In this document: piece by piece, positions 6,806 through 13,332 of the stretch | How positions within the stretch are numbered: the stretch's first letter is position 1 | Layout of the letters: each line of letters begins with the position of its first letter | Position numbers and translations under genes: made by a program | Notes under the pieces: generated by a model | What the model was told of the DNA's origin: nothing | Databases searched by the model: none | The model's input: the letters and a program-made list of their open reading frames with translations, nothing else | Source: a bacterium UBP2_UBA5202 | GTDB taxonomy: Bacteria; Edwardsbacteria; AC1; EtOH8 | Length of the DNA: 19,431 bases | Direction: 5' to 3' | Assembly (NCBI GenBank): GCA_002412795.1 | Contig: DHVS01000032.1 | Location: 1-19,431 of the forward strand

Positions 6806-6850
6806 ACGTCATTACGAGATCATTCCCCGCCGGACAAGCGAAGTAATCCG
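6806..6850. repeat. Dispersed-repeat relic between NTase and rfaE2
   Basis: CGTCATTACGAG at 6806-6817 and GCGAAGTAATCC at 6838-6849 resemble the two ends of the widespread CGTCATTGCGAG...GAAGCAATC dispersed intergenic repeat of many bacteria. The ATTAC/GTAAT pair gives partial dyad symmetry. The middle (TTCCCCGCCGGA) is not the usual one. No gene is encoded. Confidence 0.45.
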
Positions 6851-6851
6851 A

Positions 6852-7649
6852 CTATTTGCTCTCGTCCAGAACTTTCACCTTTACCGGCTTGCTCTCCCAT
6901 TCAATGAAACCCCGACATTTGATGGTTCGGTCGGCAATGCGCTCAGCCAGACCAAGTTTTGTCTTCAGCGATGCCGCAGTGTAAAACGATCTGGCCCAAG
7001 CGGCCAACTTTGGATCAATCTCTTTTATTGCCTGTAAAAGGTCTTTATCCCTGGGTTCATACCTGCCTGCCAGCAGTACTGCCATTAACAACATCTGTTT
7101 GACCGCCTGGAAAAGGATCAAGGCAGCGGTAGCTGGATCGTGCTGGGCCGTGTCCAAGGCATCTTCATACAACGACCCGGCAAAATAGCGTTCATGCACG
7201 ATGTCTAGCTTGGCCGGTTTGGCCGGCCCATTTTTCAGGATCTGTTTGGCCTTGGCTGTCAGCTTCGGCAGCAACGGTTCATTGTCCAGCAGTACGAAAC
7301 CGGTAGAGATCATGTGGGCGGTTATGGGACGCCTCATCTCTCTTTGAGACATGAGATGTTTGATGACCGTAGCAGGAGTGTTGACAAAGATCTCTGCCGG
7401 CACTCCGTTAAAACGCTTCTGCACCCTTTGCATGAACGGCTTCCGGTGAATGACATAAAGGTCCAGGTCGCTGTTGGCGTGCGGCTTGCCTCGGATAATG
7501 GTGCCTGAGGCAATGATGGCGGTCGGCTTGAACCTTTTTTGAATGTAACTCACCGCCAGGCGCAAAGCCCGGTCGTATCGGGGAGGCAACGATGGCCAAT
7601 TAGAAACTGACGTTCCTTTTTCTGCAATATTGTTTGCAAAGTTTTTCAT
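6852..7649 (-). CDS. Pol-beta-superfamily nucleotidyltransferase with helical C-terminal domain
   Basis: A 265-residue protein whose N-terminal half is a minimal nucleotidyltransferase: AIIASGTIIRGKPHANSDLD holds the Gly49-Thr50 pair and catalytic Asp61 and Asp63, and AEIFV (Glu86) is a likely third carboxylate. Residues about 150-245 are predicted all-helical (HERYFAGSLYEDALDTAQHD, ALILFQAVKQMLLMAVLLAG), as in aminoglycoside-nucleotidyltransferase-like or MNT/HEPN-type proteins, though I see no RxxxxH HEPN motif. Substrate is unknown: it could modify a small molecule, a protein or tRNA. Its ATG overlaps the stop of the HNH endonuclease gene by four bases (ATGA), so translation is probably coupled to the restriction-modification genes. 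Less GC-rich than housekeeping genes here. Function beyond nucleotidyl transfer is not assigned. Confidence 0.8.
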   Translation of the reverse strand: MKNFANNIAEKGTSVSNWPSLPPRYDRALRLAVSYIQKRFKPTAIIASGTIIRGKPHANSDLDLYVIHRKPFMQRVQKRFNGVPAEIFVNTPATVIKHLMSQREMRRPITAHMISTGFVLLDNEPLLPKLTAKAKQILKNGPAKPAKLDIVHERYFAGSLYEDALDTAQHDPATAALILFQAVKQMLLMAVLLAGRYEPRDKDLLQAIKEIDPKLAAWARSFYTAASLKTKLGLAERIADRTIKCRGFIEWESKPVKVKVLDESK

Positions 7650-8233
7650 TTTAACTTCTTTACAAACTCTTTACTTTGTATGGGAAATTTTGTTATCAAC
7701 CATTGTAACACTTTCAATTGCTCACTTCCTGGCGCTCTTCTTATCTGCATCAGAAGTTTTACCGAATCCGGCCTGTTCACTGTTATGTTAGATGCTCCCT
7801 CATTGCATACAGAACAAACCGCTCGCAAGTTTGCTGAATCATCACTACCACCTTGTGATTTATCGATAATATGACCTATATGCAAGCGGACTTTTCTCCC
7901 ATCAAATGGGTGCAGTTCTCCAGCCGCTACACCGCACATCTGGCAAGTATAGCCATTTCTGTCAAGCACAATTGAACGTGTTTCCTTTGAAATGCCTCGA
8001 TCAAAGGCTGGCAATAACTTTGTGTCAATAAGTATGTATTGCCCAGGTTTTAAATCGCTTCTATCGTTGTGAGTAATGATGTGCAGACCCTCTTCATTGC
8101 GCAACTCCCGGACCCGGCGGGCCCACTCGCTTGTCCCTGCCACTTTTCTAAGCGTTGCCGAATCAAGTATTTTCCCAACATGCTTCTGAAAATAATTACG
8201 CAGTTTTGCCCTTGAGCCAATTTTGTCAGGCAT
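7646..8233 (-). CDS. HNH endonuclease, likely restriction enzyme of the R-M operon
   Basis: A 195-residue protein with a C-terminal beta-beta-alpha-metal nuclease: CQMC (97-100), RLHIGHIID with His118/His121, the spacer KSQGGSDDSANLR (Asn135) and CSVCN (140-144). This gives two CxxC zinc-knuckle pairs plus the H-N-N catalytic set, all intact. Residues 1-85 (RNYFQKHVGKILDSATLRKV, ending GQYILID) look like a winged-helix DNA-binding domain, as found in HNH proteins paired with DNA methylases. The start ATG lies one base after the methyltransferase stop (TAATATG), and its stop overlaps the nucleotidyltransferase start. The context makes it the probable cutting partner of the adjacent methyltransferase. 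The recognition sequence is unknown. AT-rich relative to neighbours, consistent with acquisition. Confidence 0.85.
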   Translation of the reverse strand: MPDKIGSRAKLRNYFQKHVGKILDSATLRKVAGTSEWARRVRELRNEEGLHIITHNDRSDLKPGQYILIDTKLLPAFDRGISKETRSIVLDRNGYTCQMCGVAAGELHPFDGRKVRLHIGHIIDKSQGGSDDSANLRAVCSVCNEGASNITVNRPDSVKLLMQIRRAPGSEQLKVLQWLITKFPIQSKEFVKKLK

Positions 8234-8234
8234 A

Positions 8235-9581
8235 TTAAACCTCTTTTTTAAGTGCCTTTAATATTGATATTCCAACCTCTTTTGCTACTGGCGGGGGAAA
8301 AGCATTCCCTATTTGCCGGTAAGATGCGGTTTTGCTGCCTGCAATTTTCCAGCTAATTGGAAAACCTTGCAAAATAGCTGTCATTTCAACTGTCAATTTC
8401 GGTTTACCAATAAATTCTTTATTGGGCGGTTGATTTGCCAAACCAGAACCATCAACATCTAACAACGCCCATGCTTCTCTTGACCGGGTAGGCCCTAAAT
8501 CCGGACCACCATGTTTTTTTGAACCGCCGACCAAGGTGGGCGCAATTGCGTTCGCATTCTCCGCCCATTTATCTGCTTTTTCCCATCCATTACTTTTCAT
8601 TAAGTCCAATAAGGATTGACCCACCGTTTTCCCGTTTTTCTTTCCTTCGGGCCATTTAAAATATTGTGCATACTCATCCTTTAATGCCACGAAGACTACC
8701 CTTGGCCTTAATTGCGGTACTCCGAAATCTGAGGCATTTAGCAATTTCCAGTTGCATTTATACCCCATTTTATTAAACTCATCTTCTATAAAAACACGAT
8801 AGGGGGCGAATTTATCACTTAACAACCCTTTAACATTTTCTATCATTACCACCTTTGGATTACATTCCAGCGTCAAACGGATGACCTCCGGGAAAAGATC
8901 TCTTTCGTCTTTTGCCCCCAACTGTTTACCTGCAATTGAGAATGGCGGACACGGGATGCCGCCTGCAAGAAGATCGATACCGCGATGCTTATCCGCTTGA
9001 AATGATTTTACATCGCCCTGAACAACATTCCATTGGGGCCGGTTCTTACGCAATGTGTCACAAGCAATGGGTTCAATTTCAACCAAAGCAGCATGTTCAA
9101 AACCTGCCTGTTCTAGACCCAATGCTTGGCCGCCTGCACCCGTACATATTTCTACTGATTTATACACAACCGATGAATTCATAAATTTTACAACTTTATC
9201 CTTTGCCGCATTTACATTCTGTATTTCACATTCCCACAATTTGAGCACCTTCCAGCCCTGTTTCTTTAACGCGCTGGCATTCTGCTTGTCCCGTTTAACG
9301 TTGGCTGCAAGCTTTGGTTTCCAGTAATTAATTTTAGTTTTAGGGATTCTCCCTTCATTGCATTTTTTGTGCTGATGCCAAAAACAACCATGTATAAAAA
9401 CTGCTATCTTATGTTTTTTAATTGTAATATCCGGTTTGCCTGGCAAACTGTTATCATTTGATTTGAAACTATACCCCATAGAATACAACAAACGCCTGAC
9501 AATTAATTCAGGTTTTGTGTTTTTGGAACATATACGGCGCATGTTTTCACTGCGCTGTGATTTTGACAATCTATCAGTCAT
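8235..9581 (-). CDS. Vsr endonuclease fused to DNA (cytosine-5) methyltransferase
   Basis: One uninterrupted 448-residue frame encodes two enzymes. Residues 1-132 are a complete very-short-patch repair nuclease: SKSQRSENMRRICSKNTKPE (Glu25), LPGKPDI with catalytic Asp51, FIHGCFWHQH with His64 and His69, and LWECEI. These positions coincide with E. coli Vsr numbering. Residues 138-448 are a C5 methyltransferase: motif I EICTGAGGQALGL, motif IV PCPPFS with catalytic Cys211, motif VI ENV (248-250), motif VIII QLRPR, a short target-recognition stretch (about 310-400) containing LVGGSKKHGGPDLGPTR, and motif X YRQIGNAFPPPVA. The methylase protects DNA; Vsr nicks T:G mismatches made by deamination of 5-methylcytosine. 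ATG at 9579-9581 has no clear Shine-Dalgarno; it lies eight bases past the nitroreductase stop. Strongly AT-rich, indicating horizontal acquisition. Confidence 0.95.
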   Translation of the reverse strand: MTDRLSKSQRSENMRRICSKNTKPELIVRRLLYSMGYSFKSNDNSLPGKPDITIKKHKIAVFIHGCFWHQHKKCNEGRIPKTKINYWKPKLAANVKRDKQNASALKKQGWKVLKLWECEIQNVNAAKDKVVKFMNSSVVYKSVEICTGAGGQALGLEQAGFEHAALVEIEPIACDTLRKNRPQWNVVQGDVKSFQADKHRGIDLLAGGIPCPPFSIAGKQLGAKDERDLFPEVIRLTLECNPKVVMIENVKGLLSDKFAPYRVFIEDEFNKMGYKCNWKLLNASDFGVPQLRPRVVFVALKDEYAQYFKWPEGKKNGKTVGQSLLDLMKSNGWEKADKWAENANAIAPTLVGGSKKHGGPDLGPTRSREAWALLDVDGSGLANQPPNKEFIGKPKLTVEMTAILQGFPISWKIAGSKTASYRQIGNAFPPPVAKEVGISILKALKKEV

Positions 9582-9589
9582 AATAAATG

Positions 9590-10150
9590 CTAGTTAATAT
9601 ACCTCACCGCATCCTCTTTCCTTGTCGCGGCCTGCGGCGGCTCCCCGTCCGGGTAGCCCAGCGCCACCGCATACAGCGGCTTATATCCTGAAGGAATATC
9701 GAGCTCTTTGACGAAGTCCGCACCCTGCGGGCTGTCCAGCAGCTGGGCGATGATCCCTATCCAGCACGACCCTATGCCCAGCGAGGCCGCGGCCAGCAGC
9801 ATGTTCTGGGTGGCGGCGGCGCAGTCGGTGAGGTGGAACCTGGCTTCCTTGTTCCCGGAGACCACCACCATGGCCGGGGCCCGGTAGAAGGCCTGCCAGT
9901 TGGGGTCCTTCAGCCGTTCTTTGATCCGGGGGCTGTCGATGTCTTTATATAGATCCCTCACCTGGATGCTCATCCGGTCCAGCAGTTCCTGGTTTTGGAC
10001 CACGGTAAAGTGCCAGCTCTGCCCGTTCATGGCGCTGGGAGCGTAGCACCCGGCCTCGATGATGGCCGCCAGCTCGGCTTCCTTGAGCGGTTCCGGCTTG
10101 AACTGGCGGATGCTGCGCCGGGATTTTATGGTTTCAAGGACCTGGTTCAT
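9590..10150 (-). CDS. Nitroreductase-family FMN oxidoreductase
   Basis: A 186-residue flavoprotein of the NfsB/Frp-like superfamily, which reduces nitro compounds, quinones or other acceptors with NAD(P)H. Seen: the FMN-phosphate-binding start IKSRRSIRQF (about 8-17); GCYAPSAMNGQSWHFTVV (34-51); the mid-domain FYRAPAMVVV; AAATQNMLLAAASLGIGSCWIG (helix and FMN contact); and YKPLYAVALGYPDGEPP near the end. The family forms dimers with shared FMN sites. The true substrate cannot be read from sequence. GC-rich and native-looking, lying 42 bases after the GGDEF gene; the AT-rich methylase gene begins eight bases beyond its stop, so the accessory island joins exactly here. ATG at 10148-10150 with a weak GAAAG-type ribosome site. 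Confidence 0.9.
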   Translation of the reverse strand: MNQVLETIKSRRSIRQFKPEPLKEAELAAIIEAGCYAPSAMNGQSWHFTVVQNQELLDRMSIQVRDLYKDIDSPRIKERLKDPNWQAFYRAPAMVVVSGNKEARFHLTDCAAATQNMLLAAASLGIGSCWIGIIAQLLDSPQGADFVKELDIPSGYKPLYAVALGYPDGEPPQAATRKEDAVRYIN

Positions 10151-10192
10151 ATTGTTTTTCTTTCGGAATATTTGATAACTGGTGGCTGGCCT

Positions 10193-11062
10193 TCATTTTT
10201 TCAGATCACAATGAATCTGTTGATAAATCCGGAGCTTTATATCGTCCTTACCCCCGTTCTTGACCTGATACATAAGCTGGTCGGCCAGCTTGATCATCTG
10301 GTCGGGGTCCTCGGGCGGCGACTGGAACAGCACCAGTCCGATGCTCAGGCTCACCGGCCAGCCGTTCCTGGCCGCCTCCCGGGAGAACATGGCCTTCATC
10401 CGGCCGATGGCCTCCTCCGCCTCCTTCCGGTCGGTGTCCGGCAGGATCACCGCGAACTCGTCCCCTCCCAGCCGGGCCACCAGGTCGCCGGAACGGATAT
10501 TGCCCTTGATGATGTCCACCATCATCCTCAGCAGCCGGTCCCCGGTGCTGTGTCCGTAACGGTCGTTGACCTCCTTGAAGTTGTCCAGGTCCAGATAGGC
10601 CAGGGCCATCTTGGTCCCGTCCCTCTTGGCCTGCTCAATGGCCCTTTCGGCCGCCTCAGAGAAACAGCGGCTGTTGGCGGCATCGGTCAGAAAGTCGTTG
10701 CGGGCCAGGTGCCGCTCGGCCCCCAGGGTCCGGCGAAGGGCGGAGAGTGCGTAGGCCATTGCCAGAAAGGCGGTCAGCCTGGCAGCCGTGTTCCACAATG
10801 GCATCAATGGGTGACTGTAATTGCTGGCGCCGGTGATGTCGGCGATAAGCCACACCGCCGCTCCGGTCAGGGCCACTGCCAGCCCCCAGCCCAGTCCTAT
10901 GAACCAGGCGGCCAAGGCCACCGGAAACCAGTCGAAGGCGGAGAAGGCCCACAGAGGGCCGGTCCAGTGATCTACCAGCCCCAATAGAACCACCATTAAA
11001 AAACTGGCAATGATCACCCAGGGCTTGGGCAGCCCGTCGATTATGTTAAGAAGCTTCTTCAT
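10193..11062 (-). CDS. Membrane-anchored GGDEF diguanylate cyclase
   Basis: Makes cyclic di-GMP from two GTP. The 289-residue product has an N-terminal membrane domain with about four hydrophobic segments (roughly 14-31, 43-57, 60-76, 90-107), then a GGDEF domain. LDLDNFKEVNDRYGH supplies the metal-binding Asp160 region; the active-site loop is an intact GGDEF at 199-203. An RxxD product-inhibition site (RSGD, 190-193) lies exactly five residues before it, so feedback inhibition by c-di-GMP is expected. I chose ATG 11060-11062, five bases after the DUF362 stop, over an upstream in-frame start that would overlap DUF362 and lengthen the protein with Arg/Gln-rich sequence. No periplasmic sensor domain is present, so any signal would be sensed through the membrane helices. 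Confidence 0.92.
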   Translation of the reverse strand: MKKLLNIIDGLPKPWVIIASFLMVVLLGLVDHWTGPLWAFSAFDWFPVALAAWFIGLGWGLAVALTGAAVWLIADITGASNYSHPLMPLWNTAARLTAFLAMAYALSALRRTLGAERHLARNDFLTDAANSRCFSEAAERAIEQAKRDGTKMALAYLDLDNFKEVNDRYGHSTGDRLLRMMVDIIKGNIRSGDLVARLGGDEFAVILPDTDRKEAEEAIGRMKAMFSREAARNGWPVSLSIGLVLFQSPPEDPDQMIKLADQLMYQVKNGGKDDIKLRIYQQIHCDLKK

Positions 11063-11067
11063 CCGGT

Positions 11068-12165
11068 CTATCTGCCATCCAGGTTCACCAAACGGTACTT
11101 CCTTGTTCCCATCCCCAGCTTCTCCGCGTAGTCTATCTGGCTGTTGCCGCTGCGGCCGCCTTCCTTCAGGAAGGCGTCTTTGCATTTATGCGCCTTGTTC
11201 ACCAGGTCCAGGCTGGCCTGCTCTATGGCCACGATGTCAGTGGAGGCCAGGATGCCGATGTCGTTGACAAAGGGCTTTCTGGCCCGCCCCGCGCAGTCGC
11301 AGTCCGGAGAGATGTTCACCAGCACGTTGACGTACAAAAGGTGGTTGCTGTCGGCCAGGACCTTGGCGTATTCCACCAGCCGTTTATTGAATAGCTCCGG
11401 GCTGACCCGGCTTTTATCCGTTTCGAAGACCTTGGCCGGGCAGACCTGCTGGCACTGGCCGCAGCCGATGCACTTGCGGGGATCTATCCTCACCGGGTTC
11501 AGGGTGATGGCCCCGGCCGGGCACTGCTTGGCGCAAAGCCCGCAGCGGATACACTTGGTGGTATCGTAGCCCGGCACGTAGTTGGCGTGCATGGCCAGCT
11601 TGCCGGCCCGGGCAGCCAGGCCCATGGCCACGTTCTTGATGGCCCCGCCAAAGCCCGCCAGTCCGTGGCCCTTGAAGTGGGTCAGCATCACAATGGTCTG
11701 GTACCTGAGGATATGGCTACCGGTGATCACCCGGGTGTAGCATCCGGTGCTGCAGGCGTAGGCCTTGTCGTCTTCGGAATCCAAAATGTCTATCGGCGCA
11801 AAGTCAAAGCCGTGTTCTTTGGCCAGTTTGATGTGCGACTCCGTCTTCTGCCGCGGGCCGGAGTACAGCACGTTGGTCTCGACCAAAGTGGCGTTCAGGG
11901 CCTTGACCAGGGGCTCCACCAACTCCGGTTTAAGGTAGTTCTGGTTGCCTTCCTCGCCGAAATGGGTCTTGACCGCCGCCTGGCCTTTGACATTGGAACG
12001 TATCTTCTCAAATACCTTCAGCACCCCCTGGCCCGAGATGTCACTGGTGAAATAGACCGGAGAGGGCGCGGCTTTTGTCCCGGGCTTGTCATTGGCAAAA
12101 GAGGCTACGGCCAACACCAAGAGCAGAAAAAGAAAGATGTGTCTTTTACTTTTATTCATCTTCAT
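11068..12165 (-). CDS. DUF362 protein with two 4Fe-4S clusters, exported
   Basis: A 365-residue iron-sulfur protein of the DUF362 family. After a signal peptide or anchor (KRHIFLFLLLVLAVASFA, about 8-25) comes the DUF362 domain (YFTSDISGQG, AAVKTHFGEEGNQNYLKP, TLVETNVLYSG, HFKGHGLAGFGGAIKNVAMG). Two ferredoxin motifs follow: CIRCGLCAKQCP (C205, 208, 211, 215) and CIGCGQCQQVCP (C232, 235, 238, 242), enough for two 4Fe-4S clusters. The family lacks a proven general function. The N-terminal hydrophobic segment suggests a membrane-linked or periplasmic location. Start is uncertain: ATG 12165 is used; ATG 12159 and TTG 12177 are also in frame, and the region is made of a tandem repeat. It lies between SagB-type and GGDEF genes and could pass electrons to a neighbouring flavoprotein. 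Confidence 0.88.
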   Translation of the reverse strand: MKMNKSKRHIFLFLLLVLAVASFANDKPGTKAAPSPVYFTSDISGQGVLKVFEKIRSNVKGQAAVKTHFGEEGNQNYLKPELVEPLVKALNATLVETNVLYSGPRQKTESHIKLAKEHGFDFAPIDILDSEDDKAYACSTGCYTRVITGSHILRYQTIVMLTHFKGHGLAGFGGAIKNVAMGLAARAGKLAMHANYVPGYDTTKCIRCGLCAKQCPAGAITLNPVRIDPRKCIGCGQCQQVCPAKVFETDKSRVSPELFNKRLVEYAKVLADSNHLLYVNVLVNISPDCDCAGRARKPFVNDIGILASTDIVAIEQASLDLVNKAHKCKDAFLKEGGRSGNSQIDYAEKLGMGTRKYRLVNLDGR

Positions 12166-12170
12166 CAACC

Positions 12171-12206
12171 ATTTCAAACGTTTTCAACGTTTCCAACATT
12201 TCCAAC
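12171..12206. repeat. 9-bp tandem array at the end of the SagB-type gene
   Basis: Four contiguous 9-bp units on the plus strand: ATTTCAAAC, GTTTTCAAC, GTTTCCAAC, ATTTCCAAC. On the coding strand the unit is about GTTGGAAAT, read as VGN, VGN, VEN, then V and the TGA stop. The array therefore forms the last residues and stop of the upstream gene and leads into the DUF362 start region. Confidence 0.85.
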
Positions 12207-13274
12207 TGTTTGGTCAGTTACCCGCCCCACCGGAGCCACGTAAACCACGAACTCGTCCCTGCCGTCCAGCTGGCACAGCTTGTCAAACAGCTTCTGGTTA
12301 TAAGCCCCGATGGCGCAGGTCCCGCAACCAATGGACTCGCAGGCCAGGTAAAGGTTCTGGCAGAGATGGCCGGAATCCTGCAATATGATCTTCTTGGCCT
12401 CCAGCGAATAGCGCCATTCCGTCTTGTACGGCACCGCGCTCCAGATGAAGGTCGCCGCGCAGTTGCCAACAAAATCCTGCCCCAGCGCCGCCTTGGCCAG
12501 CTTTTTGGGCATCGAGCCCACGGTGAAAAGTTTCACCAGCTTGTGATCCACCGGCTGGTAGCGGTACATTCCCTTTTTCAAACCGGTGACGTTGTTGACG
12601 GCCAGGTATGTCTCAAACGGGTGCATGCATCCGCCGGAGGGAACTGTGCGAAGGCCGACCTTGCCGTTGGCCATCAGCTTTTTTATCCCCTGAGTGGCCC
12701 ACAAAAGATAGGACAGCTCTTCCAAGGTCAGCGGATCGTCGGTGTACTTGCGGCGGCTCTTACGGTCGCCGATGCAGTCGAAGATGTCTGGTTTCTTTAG
12801 TACCGTCTTGCCCGGCTTGGGCAGTTCAATGACCTCGGCGTCCTTGGGGCATTCCTTCTGCAGCGGCCCGCGCTCCAGCCCCTTGGTCTGGTCCGAGATC
12901 ACCTTCTCCAGCTTGATGAACCCGGCCTTCATGGTCTCGCGGAACTTCAGGGTCTGCTTTTTGGCTTTGACGGTGTTCATTTCCAGCTTGGCCATCGTGG
13001 CCCCGATGCCCGCCATCATTTTGGAGATCTCTTCCAGGGCCTTTTCCTCTTTCTGGGGGCTGATAGTGATTTCGCCCTTGGCCTGCTCCTTGATAAAACC
13101 GTCCCAGCCCTGGGGCAGGCTTTTGTAGAACTTTTCCTGTAGGGGCTCCCCGGCCATGTTCAGCATTTTGCAGAAGGCCTCTTTAAGTCCCTTTTCGCTT
13201 TCCATGATGTCGCCCACCAGTATCTTGCGTTCAGTATCCTTGAGGGCGATGATCTTTTTGATGATCTCTGACAT
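12174..13274 (-). CDS. SagB-type nitroreductase-family protein with helical N-terminal extension
   Basis: A 366-residue protein. Residues 1-160 are charged and helical (EKALEEISKMMAGIGATMAK, TLKFRETMKAGFIKLEKV) and match no domain I recognise. Residues 163-352 are a nitroreductase fold of SagB-like type: DRKSRRKYTDDPLTLEELSYL (FMN phosphate arginines 171-175), TVPSGGCMHPFETYLAV (211-227), GMYRYQPVDHKL, and the final CESIGCGTCAIGAYN. SagB-type enzymes include dehydrogenases of modified peptides, but no azole-peptide genes lie nearby, so that role is not implied. The natural end is near VAPVGRVTDQ; the last residues VGNVGNVENV come from the tandem repeat. ATG 13272-13274 is preceded by GAGGTG. 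A cysteine-rich CGTC (317-320) near the flavin might be redox-active. Likely feeds or receives electrons with the adjacent DUF362 protein. Confidence 0.82.
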   Translation of the reverse strand: MSEIIKKIIALKDTERKILVGDIMESEKGLKEAFCKMLNMAGEPLQEKFYKSLPQGWDGFIKEQAKGEITISPQKEEKALEEISKMMAGIGATMAKLEMNTVKAKKQTLKFRETMKAGFIKLEKVISDQTKGLERGPLQKECPKDAEVIELPKPGKTVLKKPDIFDCIGDRKSRRKYTDDPLTLEELSYLLWATQGIKKLMANGKVGLRTVPSGGCMHPFETYLAVNNVTGLKKGMYRYQPVDHKLVKLFTVGSMPKKLAKAALGQDFVGNCAATFIWSAVPYKTEWRYSLEAKKIILQDSGHLCQNLYLACESIGCGTCAIGAYNQKLFDKLCQLDGRDEFVVYVAPVGRVTDQTVGNVGNVENV

Positions 13275-13286
13275 TTTTCACCTCAT

Positions 13287-13329
13287 CAACATTTAAACGT
13301 TTAAAACCTTTATGCCTTTATACCTTTAG
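13287..13329. repeat. Short-period repeat between metG and the SagB-type gene
   Basis: On the minus strand roughly 8-bp units follow one another: AAAGGTAT, AAAGGCAT, AAAGGTTTT, AAACGTTT, AAATGTTG. The last part, AAACGTTTAAATGTTGATGAGG, nearly repeats the sequence before the DUF362 start (AAACGTTTGAAATGG then TTGATGAAG). It ends in the ribosome site of the SagB-type gene. Confidence 0.65.
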
Positions 13330-13332
13330 TGA

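Noticed and set aside
6790..6807. GTG start for rfaE2 adding six residues
   Set aside because: It sits in a dispersed repeat with no ribosome site, while ATG 6789 has GGGAGA upstream.
11063..11185. Longer GGDEF protein beginning inside the DUF362 gene
   Set aside because: The extension is out-of-frame translation of the conserved DUF362 end and has no domain character.
12171..13329. Possible CRISPR array from repeated words near 12171 and 13287
   Set aside because: Units are 8-9 bp, contiguous and degenerate, with no spacers and no cas genes.
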